NCBI GenBank assembly: GCA_017935805.1
Contig: JAGBGV010000380.1
Span: 1 to 6,162, forward strand
Source of the DNA: Clostridia bacterium
GTDB lineage: Bacteria > Bacillota_A > Clostridia > Oscillospirales > CAG-272
Length of the DNA: 6,162 nt
Reading direction: 5' to 3'
The stretch's first letter is position 1, and each line of letters starts with the position of its first letter. The position numbers and the translations under genes are program-made. Under the pieces are notes generated by a model that saw nothing but the letters and a program-made list of their open reading frames with translations, had not been told where the DNA came from and searched no databases. This document shows positions 1 through 5,534 of this stretch, one piece after another.

Positions 1-2091
1 GTTGATGACCATTCCGTCTTCAACTGACCAGCCTTGACCAACGCCCTGACCGCCTCTGATACCAAACATAACCTTGTTTATTGTATTCTTGGGAGATCCG
101 TTGATAAAGCCGCGTCCTGTTTTTTCAAATACACTTCCCTTGAGACCGTCTCTAATCACGTCGTTGAATACAGCAACTGCACCGATCGCGTCACCTGTAG
201 GTGTAATCTTTGAAATATTAGACTGATTTGCTTGAGCACTTCCGTCAACGGTCGCACCCATTGTCCATCCTTCGCCGTAAATGATCGCATTCGGATTGAT
301 CGCGTGGACTGCACTCTCAACTCCCTGCATCGTTTCTACGTCATGGAGTCCCATAAGGTCGAAGCGAAGTCCATCGAGATTGTACTCACTTACCCAATAT
401 GCAGTGGACTCAACCATGAACTTGCCGTACATATATCTCTCGGAGGCGGTATCGTTTCCGCATCCGCTTGCAGATGAGTTAGCGCCTGAGGAGGTGTATC
501 TGTAATAGTAGTACGGAACTATCTTATTGAACGAGCTGTTTGCGTCATGAGTATGATTGTATACTACGTCCATGATAACACCAATGCCCGCTTCGTGGAG
601 TGCCTTTACCATTTCCTTGAACTCGCGAATACGAACCTCGCCGTTGTACGGATCTGTTGAATAGCTGCCCTCGGGAACGTTGTAATTCTTCGGGTCGTAT
701 CCCCAGTTAAACTGCGGCTCAGTCGAGGATTCATCTACTGTAGCATAGTCATATACAGGAAGCAGATGAACGTGTGTTATACCAAGGTCTACAAGGTAAT
801 CAACACCGACAGATTTACCGTGCTCGTTAACAAGACCTCTCTCCGTGAATGCAAGGTACTTGCCCCTATATTCGGAAGATTCGATCTTGTTCGAGAAGTC
901 ACGAACGTGTACTTCCCAGATTATTGCATCTGAATACTTCTCTATCTTATTCTCAAGCTGATCGTTCTCCCATCCATCGGGATTTGTTAGGGAGAGGTCA
1001 ACAACCATTCCGCGGTTTCCGTTCACACCCGCGGATTTAGCATACGGGTCAACAGCTTCCTGAACACCTGCGGATGTTGAGACCGTATACGTATAGTACG
1101 TTCCGTATCCACATTCCTCTGTATGTGACCACACTCCTTTTTCACCGCGAGTCATCGGAACGCTCTTGTAAGCCTCGACTCCGTCGCCTTTTTCAAAGAG
1201 ATTGAGAATAACCTCAGACGCAGTCGGAGCCCATACTTTAAATGTTGTTGTATCTCCGTTTATCACAGCTCCGAGATCGTCTCCGTCATAGTGGTACATT
1301 TCAGCGAAGTATTCGCTGTCAAAAATATCGGTAGGAACAGCGATCTTCGAGCCGTATCCTTTCACCTCTATTCTGTAATTCTTCGAAAGATCAAGCGACT
1401 CGTCAAGCGTTACGTATCCCATAACGGATTTCTTGCCGAGAGTAGAGATCTCATTGACTTTAATCTCCCGATCCCCATCGTACACTTTTATGTCCCCAAT
1501 GTCAGAGATAAGTGTTTCGGGCGATACCTTATACTGGATCGTATTCTCATTAACGATACCCGCAATTGTGAATTTTCTAATCATTTCGAGAGTTTTTCCT
1601 CCGTTACTACTCTTAAATTGATCCTCTACTCCGGATTTGAGGTATATGAAGGTTTCCCTGCCTTCAACTACAGCAAATCTGTCCGACTCAAAATCCTTTG
1701 TAGCACTTCCCCAAGATGTTCCGCCGGGATCTGAGCAAGCTCGTCTTACGATAAAGCCAACCTCATCAACACCTTCCGGTACGTTTACGATGGCTTTTGC
1801 TCCGTATTCACACTCGTGGAAAAGATAACCCTTGCCGGCTTGATCTCCGAACCATGCCCAAACGTCGCAATCCTCGTAGGATCCGGGGTAATTCCAATAG
1901 AATGTAACTTGATTATAGCCATCAACCAGGGGCTCAAAATATTCCTCAACCGGCTCTTTGTTTACATCGGGAGCTTCGGTTGAGTTGTCTGTTCCACTCT
2001 CGTCTGCAGAATTATTGGTGCAAGAGGTGGAAATTAAGGAAAACAGCATTATTATAACAAGAAGTCCTGCGATGATACGTAAGTTTTTCAT
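1..2091 (-). CDS. pulA: Type I pullulanase, GH13, surface lipoprotein (C-terminus missing at window edge)
   Basis: The enzyme should hydrolyse alpha-1,6 branch linkages of pullulan, starch or glycogen outside the cell. The 697 visible codons are open to the left edge. Residues 1-24 form a lipoprotein signal (charged MKNLR, hydrophobic core, STS before Cys24), then an acidic Ser/Thr-rich linker to about residue 50. Residues 55-155 resemble a CBM41 starch-binding module (aromatic-rich YNQVTFYWNYPG). Residues 265-370 resemble CBM48 (FKVWAPTASEVIL from residue 284; DPYAK and GMVVDL follow). The GH13 barrel follows: WEVHVRDF at 392-399, the type I pullulanase signature FNWGYDP at 461-467, region I DVVYNH at 508-513, region II GLRFDLM with nucleophile Asp578, and region III YGEGW with acid/base Glu607. 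Region IV, with the third carboxylate, should lie just past the edge, since the last visible residues MVIN resemble those that usually precede it. The ATG is set by a GGAGGGG site and follows malQ by 20 bases. Family call is firm; the CBM limits are estimates. Confidence 0.93.
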   Translation of the reverse strand, partial: MKNLRIIAGLLVIIMLFSLISTSCTNNSADESGTDNSTEAPDVNKEPVEEYFEPLVDGYNQVTFYWNYPGSYEDCDVWAWFGDQAGKGYLFHECEYGAKAIVNVPEGVDEVGFIVRRACSDPGGTSWGSATKDFESDRFAVVEGRETFIYLKSGVEDQFKSSNGGKTLEMIRKFTIAGIVNENTIQYKVSPETLISDIGDIKVYDGDREIKVNEISTLGKKSVMGYVTLDESLDLSKNYRIEVKGYGSKIAVPTDIFDSEYFAEMYHYDGDDLGAVINGDTTTFKVWAPTASEVILNLFEKGDGVEAYKSVPMTRGEKGVWSHTEECGYGTYYTYTVSTSAGVQEAVDPYAKSAGVNGNRGMVVDLSLTNPDGWENDQLENKIEKYSDAIIWEVHVRDFSNKIESSEYRGKYLAFTERGLVNEHGKSVGVDYLVDLGITHVHLLPVYDYATVDESSTEPQFNWGYDPKNYNVPEGSYSTDPYNGEVRIREFKEMVKALHEAGIGVIMDVVYNHTHDANSSFNKIVPYYYYRYTSSGANSSASGCGNDTASERYMYGKFMVESTAYWVSEYNLDGLRFDLMGLHDVETMQGVESAVHAINPNAIIYGEGWTMGATVDGSAQANQSNISKITPTGDAIGAVAVFNDVIRDGLKGSVFEKTGRGFINGSPKNTINKVMFGIRGGQGVGQGWSVEDGMVIN

Positions 2092-2094
2092 TTT

Positions 2095-2101
2095 CCCCTC
2101 C
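2095..2101 (-). promoter_or_regulatory. Ribosome binding site of the pullulanase gene
   Basis: GGAGGGG on the minus strand. Its GGAGG core lies 5 bases upstream of the ATG at 2091, inside the 20-base gap after malQ. It fixes the pullulanase start and supports translation from a shared malQ-pullulanase mRNA, because no promoter or terminator fits in the gap. Confidence 0.8.
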
Positions 2102-2111
2102 AAATATTTAA

Positions 2112-3602
2112 TTATTTATTTCGTTTTGTTTTCTTTGTGAGAGTAAGAACTGCAGACCTTAGCTTTTCAGTATTGTACCTCGGGCTGATTCTCCAGGTCC
2201 AGTTGCCTTTGGACGTTGAAGGAGTATTCATTCTGCCTTCCTCATTCGAGAGCATAAGGTAATCCTGCATAGGAACAACCGCGAGATTTGCGATGCTCCT
2301 GAAAGCAAATTCGATCAGATCGTAAGTACGGCTCTGTGCAGTATTGCGTGGGCACTCACTGTTAAATCTCTTCTTCGCGTCATGCGGGAGATTCTTGACC
2401 CACGAAAGCGTGCAGTCAGAGTCGTGAGACGAAGAGTAAACTACGCAGTTCTTCGTGTCGTACATTCTCGGCAAATATTCGCTATCCTCGTCGTAGAACG
2501 CGAAGTGAAGCATCTTCATTCCCGGGAATTCCGTGTCAACGAGCAGCTCACGAACGTCATCTGTGATGAATCCAAGGTCCTCAGCGATAATCTTTGCTTT
2601 TGGATAATGCTCGGCGATCGTGCGGAAAAGCTCAATACCGGGTGCGCTGTCCCATTTGCCGTTTCTTGCTGTATTCGCACCAAACGGGATGTTATAGTAG
2701 CCCGCAAATCCGCGGAAGTGGTCAATTCTAAGAATATCATAAAGTTTGAATGCAGCGCCGACTCTGCCGATCCACCACTTGAAGCCATCCTTAAGCATTA
2801 GCTCCCAGTTATAAATGGGATTGCCCCAAAGCTGACCGTCCGGCGAGAAGCCGTCCGGCGGACATCCGGCAACAACGGTAGGATTATAGTTTTCGTCGAG
2901 CAAGAACTGCTCGGGAGAAGCCCAGACGTCCATGCTGTCGTGAGCAACGTAGATCGGCATGTCACCGATTATTAAAATTCCCTTTTCGTGTGCGTACTTT
3001 ACGACCTTCGCCCACTCGGATGCGAATTCAAACTGAATCCAACGCCAGAACGACATCTCTGTCTCAAAGTCACTCTTGTGCTCGAGTGCTCTTCTGTAAT
3101 CACGGTGAACAGGTCCCCACGTTGTCCACGGAGCGTAGTTATAGTGCTTTTTTAACGCCATGAAGAGCGCATAATCCTCGACCCACTCATTCTTTTTAAT
3201 AAATGTTTTATACGCGCGTTCGGGCACAAATCTGGAAAAAGCGAGTCTTAACAGATCGTAACGTGTATAGAACAGCCAACCGTAATCTATTCTCTCCGCG
3301 TTGATCTTATATTTTGCAAGCTCATCCTTTTTGAGAAGCTTTTTTTCTACAAGAATATCAAGATCAATAAAGTATGGATTTCCCGCAACGGACGAAGGCG
3401 ACTGGTACGGGCTATCACCGTATGAAGTGGGATTCAGCGGCAATACCTGCCAGCACTTCTGGCCTGTGGAATCAAGAAAATCTATAAAATCGAATGCAGC
3501 TTTACCAAAGCTACCGATTCCGTACTTATTCGGCAAGCTGCTGATGGGCATAAGAACGCCCGCCTTGTGATTAAATCCGAAGTTCTTTGTGTGACTTGTC
3601 AT
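2112..3602 (-). CDS. malQ: 4-alpha-glucanotransferase (amylomaltase, GH77)
   Basis: A cytoplasmic disproportionating enzyme that moves alpha-1,4-glucan segments between maltodextrins and releases glucose, as in maltose, starch and glycogen use. The 496 residues match the usual length of about 500, and there is no signal peptide. Family motifs are in order: SSLPNKYGIGSFG near the N-terminus, GDSPYQS at 62-68, the substrate loop CPPDGFSPDGQLWGNPIY at 247-264, RIDHFRGF with nucleophile Asp294, IIAEDLG with acid/base Glu341, SSSHDSD with the third carboxylate Asp394, and a C-terminal VPMQDYLML followed by RMNTPST and GNWTWR. The ATG at 3602 is preferred over an in-frame TTG at 3620: the GAGGGAG ribosome site lies between them, and ATG numbering puts the catalytic residues within one of those known in Thermus amylomaltase. 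The residues just before Asp394 read SSSHDSDC instead of the common TGTHDNDT. It is the first gene of a two-gene operon with the pullulanase. Confidence 0.95.
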   Translation of the reverse strand: MTSHTKNFGFNHKAGVLMPISSLPNKYGIGSFGKAAFDFIDFLDSTGQKCWQVLPLNPTSYGDSPYQSPSSVAGNPYFIDLDILVEKKLLKKDELAKYKINAERIDYGWLFYTRYDLLRLAFSRFVPERAYKTFIKKNEWVEDYALFMALKKHYNYAPWTTWGPVHRDYRRALEHKSDFETEMSFWRWIQFEFASEWAKVVKYAHEKGILIIGDMPIYVAHDSMDVWASPEQFLLDENYNPTVVAGCPPDGFSPDGQLWGNPIYNWELMLKDGFKWWIGRVGAAFKLYDILRIDHFRGFAGYYNIPFGANTARNGKWDSAPGIELFRTIAEHYPKAKIIAEDLGFITDDVRELLVDTEFPGMKMLHFAFYDEDSEYLPRMYDTKNCVVYSSSHDSDCTLSWVKNLPHDAKKRFNSECPRNTAQSRTYDLIEFAFRSIANLAVVPMQDYLMLSNEEGRMNTPSTSKGNWTWRISPRYNTEKLRSAVLTLTKKTKRNK

Positions 3603-3607
3603 AATGG

Positions 3608-3614
3608 CTCCCTC
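3608..3614 (-). promoter_or_regulatory. Ribosome binding site that decides the malQ start
   Basis: GAGGGAG on the minus strand, 5 bases upstream of the ATG at 3602. The alternative in-frame TTG codon at 3620 lies upstream of this motif and has only AT-rich sequence before it, so the shorter 496-residue protein is favoured. Confidence 0.75.
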
Positions 3615-3656
3615 TTTCAAAAGTAAGTTTAATCAAAAGATTATTTCTCACCTAAT

Positions 3657-3684
3657 ATTATACCATTTCAAACAAAAAAATCAA
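3657..3684 (-). promoter_or_regulatory. Predicted sigma-A-type promoter of the malQ-pullulanase operon
   Basis: On the minus strand, a perfect -10 hexamer TATAAT (3657-3662) is directly preceded by TGG (3663-3665), which gives the extended -10 form TGnTATAAT. A weak -35 candidate TTGATT (3679-3684, four of six consensus bases) lies 16 bases upstream. Start of transcription would be near 3650, leaving a leader of roughly 48 bases before malQ. T-rich sequence upstream could act as an UP-like element. The site lies downstream of the terminator of the preceding gene, as expected for a separate transcription unit. Confidence 0.75.
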
Positions 3685-3693
3685 CAACAATAA

Positions 3694-3709
3694 TTGTCAA
3701 ATATGGCAA
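3694..3709. promoter_or_regulatory. Imperfect 16-base dyad upstream of the malQ promoter, possible regulator site
   Basis: On the minus strand the sequence reads TTGCCATATTTGACAA. The half-sites TTGCCA and TGACAA are inverted with one mismatch, and 12 of 16 positions are symmetric overall. Its centre is about 50 bases upstream of the predicted transcription start, which would suit an activator. It lacks the central CG typical of LacI/CcpA-type sites, and short dyads arise by chance in AT-rich spacers, so this is only a candidate. Confidence 0.25.
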
Positions 3710-3792
3710 AATAGCACTAAAAAATGTAAATTCTATTTATTTCACAAAAATAAAGTTGTAGTTTTTGTTCATATTTTCCTTAAGAAAACAGT

Positions 3793-3827
3793 AAAAAAGA
3801 GCACCCGTCATTTAAACGAGTGCTCTT
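3793..3827 (-). terminator. Intrinsic terminator after the repeat lipoprotein gene
   Basis: On the minus strand an 8-base-pair stem (AAGAGCAC with GTGCTCTT) continues past one mismatch into three more pairs (CGT with ACG) around a 7-base loop. A run of six T follows directly on the minus strand (3798 to 3793). It lies 17 bases after the stop of the repeat lipoprotein gene. There is no T-run on the other side, so it acts in one direction and separates the two transcription units. Confidence 0.92.
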
Positions 3828-3844
3828 CAAATTATTAAGTAAAA

Positions 3845-5515
3845 TTAGTTTTCGGAAACAAGCTTGCAGCCTGCGTCGAATTCGATCGTGCCGTTGTAGT
3901 TCTTGATAGTTCCAACAACTGTAATAACGTCGCCGACTGCGAGGTCAGCCGCACCTTCGCCCTTGAGGCGGAAGCACTGAATGGGCTTATCAGCAAGGTC
4001 GCCTACCTGAATGGTAACGGTGATGTTGCCGTACTGTTCGCTATATGCTGAGTCAATAGAGAGAATCGTACCTGTGAGAGTTGCTTCATAGTCGAGAGTA
4101 GCGCCCTGTTCAAGAGCGTATGCAGCAGCTACGATGTCAGCGGGATCTGTGGGTGCTTCAGCCGCGATCTTATCGAGTGTGCAGCCTGCATCGAATTCGA
4201 TCTTTCCGCTGTAGTTCTTGATCATACCTGTTACAGTGATCTTGTCGCCAACCTCGAGAGTTTCAGCACCCTCGCCCTTGAGGCGGAAGCACTGGATGGG
4301 CTTATCAGCAAGGTCGCCCACCTGAATGGTAACTGTGATGTTGCCGTACTGTTCGCTGTATTCAGAGTCGATGGATACGATAATTCCCTCGAGTGTTGCT
4401 GTGTAAGGAAGGGATGCGCCTTCTTCGAGTGCATATGCAGCATCTACGATATCAGCGGGATTGGAGGGAGCTACGGGAGCGGGCTCTTCGCTCTTAATGA
4501 GGTTATCAAGTGAGCAGCCTGCGTCGAATTCGATCGTACCGTTGTAGTTCTTGATTGTACCTGTTACAGTGATGGTGTCGCCAACTGCAAGAGTATCTGC
4601 ACCTTCGCCGGCGAGACGGTAGCACATAATGGGATGCTCTTCGTCACCGTCACAAACGATTGTAACTGTGATGTTCTTGTACTGATCGGACCATGCGGTA
4701 TCAATATTCTTGATAACACCTGTGAGTGTGCAAGGTTCTGTCATAGAGAGACCAGCTTCGAGCTTATATGCAGCCTCGAGGATAGCGCTCTGGTCCTTTA
4801 CCTCTGCGCCAACACCGAGGAGTTCGCAGCCTGCGTCGAATTCGATCGTGCCGTTGTAGTTCTTGAGGATACCCTCAACTGTGATCTTGTCGCCAACTGC
4901 GAGAGCGTTTGCGCCTTCACCCTTGAGACGGTAGCACATGATCGGCTTGTCTTCAGCGCCTTCAACCTTGATTGTAACTGTGATGTTCTTGTACTGGTCG
5001 GACCATGCGGTATCGATGCTGATGATCTCACCGTAGAGTCTGTATGCATCTTCCATTGCGATGCCGGCTTCAAGCTTGTATGCAGCTTCAACGATCTCAG
5101 CGTAGCTCATACCTTCATCGATGATGATAGCTGCAGGAGTACGACGGTTAACCTTTACGGTTTCTGTATTTCCTTCAGCGTCTGTGAGAGTAGCTGTAAG
5201 AGTATATACAACTTCTTCGGGGTTCTTTTCGTTGATGTCGATCGTTACCATGTTATCGTCGCCGGGGATGATCTTAACGTTTTCTTCAGCGGCGTCAGTT
5301 GTCCATGTAACAGAGAATGTTTCATCGCCAACGATAACCTGACCGATTACCTTGTAGTCAGCGATATAAACTTCAGCGGCATTCTTATATGTGTTGTAAA
5401 CGTAATCCTTTGCCTGCTCGAGGGAGCTTACTGCGTCAGAGCTTGTATCTCCGCAAGATACGAGTGCGGAAAGTGTGAGTGTAAGCAGGAGCACGCAAGC
5501 TATAAACTTTTTCAT
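3845..5515 (-). CDS. Lipoprotein with Ig-like N-terminal region and four 93-residue OB-like repeats
   Basis: Predicted 556-residue surface lipoprotein of unknown function. Residues 1-21 are a clear lipoprotein signal (MKKF, hydrophobic core, lipobox LVSC with Cys21). Residues 30-130 hold a helix-like segment and then a beta-rich stretch (FSVTWTTD, VVYTLTATLTDAEGN) resembling the degenerate Ig-like domains common in Clostridia surface proteins. Four repeats follow at 138-230, 242-334, 353-445 and 458-550, each exactly 93 residues without gaps, joined by linkers of 11, 18 and 12 residues. Each repeat has a short helix (AAYKLE or AAYALE) and then alternating beta strands: NITVTI, a Cys-aromatic-Arg-Leu segment, VGD-ITV-G, and NYNGTIEFDAGC. 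This pattern suits a small OB-type barrel like those in some secreted nuclease-associated proteins. No catalytic motif is visible. A binding or scaffold role is inferred. The ATG has AAGGAG 7 bases upstream. It lies 19 bases after an OB-domain gene and ends at a strong terminator. Confidence 0.88.
   Translation of the reverse strand: MKKFIACVLLLTLTLSALVSCGDTSSDAVSSLEQAKDYVYNTYKNAAEVYIADYKVIGQVIVGDETFSVTWTTDAAEENVKIIPGDDNMVTIDINEKNPEEVVYTLTATLTDAEGNTETVKVNRRTPAAIIIDEGMSYAEIVEAAYKLEAGIAMEDAYRLYGEIISIDTAWSDQYKNITVTIKVEGAEDKPIMCYRLKGEGANALAVGDKITVEGILKNYNGTIEFDAGCELLGVGAEVKDQSAILEAAYKLEAGLSMTEPCTLTGVIKNIDTAWSDQYKNITVTIVCDGDEEHPIMCYRLAGEGADTLAVGDTITVTGTIKNYNGTIEFDAGCSLDNLIKSEEPAPVAPSNPADIVDAAYALEEGASLPYTATLEGIIVSIDSEYSEQYGNITVTIQVGDLADKPIQCFRLKGEGAETLEVGDKITVTGMIKNYSGKIEFDAGCTLDKIAAEAPTDPADIVAAAYALEQGATLDYEATLTGTILSIDSAYSEQYGNITVTIQVGDLADKPIQCFRLKGEGAADLAVGDVITVVGTIKNYNGTIEFDAGCKLVSEN
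3866..4144 (-). repeat. Repeat 4 of the lipoprotein (residues 458-550)
   Basis: A 93-residue unit with the pair Cys514 and Cys550; only six residues (KLVSEN) follow it. Its middle is closest to repeat 3, but its last 41 bases of coding DNA (3866-3906) are identical to those of repeat 1 (4826-4866). Confidence 0.9.
4181..4459 (-). repeat. Repeat 3 of the lipoprotein (residues 353-445)
   Basis: A 93-residue unit that matches repeat 4 at 76 of 93 positions by hand count, including a run of 32 identical residues in the middle (repeat positions 34-65). Cysteine pair Cys409 and Cys445. Its end reads NYSGKIEFDAGC, unlike NYNGTIEFDAGC in the other three. Confidence 0.9.
4514..4792 (-). repeat. Repeat 2 of the lipoprotein (residues 242-334)
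   Basis: A 93-residue unit with the conserved pair Cys298 and Cys334. It is the only repeat with two additional cysteines, Cys262 (EPCTL) and Cys288 (IVCDG). It is followed by the longest linker, 18 residues rich in Pro, Glu and Ala. Confidence 0.9.
4826..5104 (-). repeat. Repeat 1 of the lipoprotein (residues 138-230)
   Basis: A 93-residue unit from YAEIVEAAYK to FDAGC. It matches repeat 2 at 65 of 93 positions by hand count, with the shared stretch DTAWSDQYKNITVTI. It carries the conserved cysteine pair at Cys194 and Cys230. Confidence 0.9.
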
Positions 5516-5522
5516 GTTGTAT

Positions 5523-5528
5523 CTCCTT
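5523..5528 (-). promoter_or_regulatory. Ribosome binding site of the repeat lipoprotein gene
   Basis: AAGGAG on the minus strand, 7 bases upstream of the ATG at 5515, in the 19-base gap after the upstream gene. It fixes the start at the lipoprotein signal. The gap is too short for a terminator or promoter, which supports co-transcription with the gene that ends at 5535. Confidence 0.85.
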
Positions 5529-5534
5529 GTTAAT

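Noticed and set aside
1291..1734. A 147-codon open frame on the plus strand inside the pullulanase gene
   Set aside because: It is also codon-aligned antisense to a gene with clear family motifs, and it has no ribosome binding site or recognisable domain.
2837..2864. A short direct repeat CCGTCCGGCG inside malQ
   Set aside because: It encodes the family substrate loop with two Pro-Asp-Gly segments, so it is explained by protein sequence.
3603..3620. An upstream TTG start that would make MalQ six residues longer
   Set aside because: The ribosome binding site lies inside this extension, directly before the ATG at 3602, and no such site precedes the TTG.
3695..3700. A perfect -35 hexamer TTGACA on the minus strand upstream of malQ
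   Set aside because: It is 32 bases from the TATAAT box, too far to pair with it, and no -10-like hexamer lies 16-18 bases downstream of it.
3744..3768. A possible hairpin with arms ACAAAAA and TTTTTGT
   Set aside because: The stem is only seven pairs, almost all A-T, with an 11-base loop, and such matches are expected by chance in this AT-rich spacer.
3866..5104. Regularly spaced similar blocks of DNA that might suggest a CRISPR array or intergenic repeats
   Set aside because: The blocks are 312-333 bases apart, stay in one reading frame and encode protein repeats; there are no short spacers.
4634..5533. A 299-codon open frame on the plus strand, opposite the repeat lipoprotein gene, with a cysteine- and valine-rich product
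   Set aside because: It is codon-aligned antisense to the lipoprotein gene. It stays open because that gene avoids TTA, CTA and TCA codons in this stretch. It has no ribosome site and its product looks like a reverse image of the repeats.
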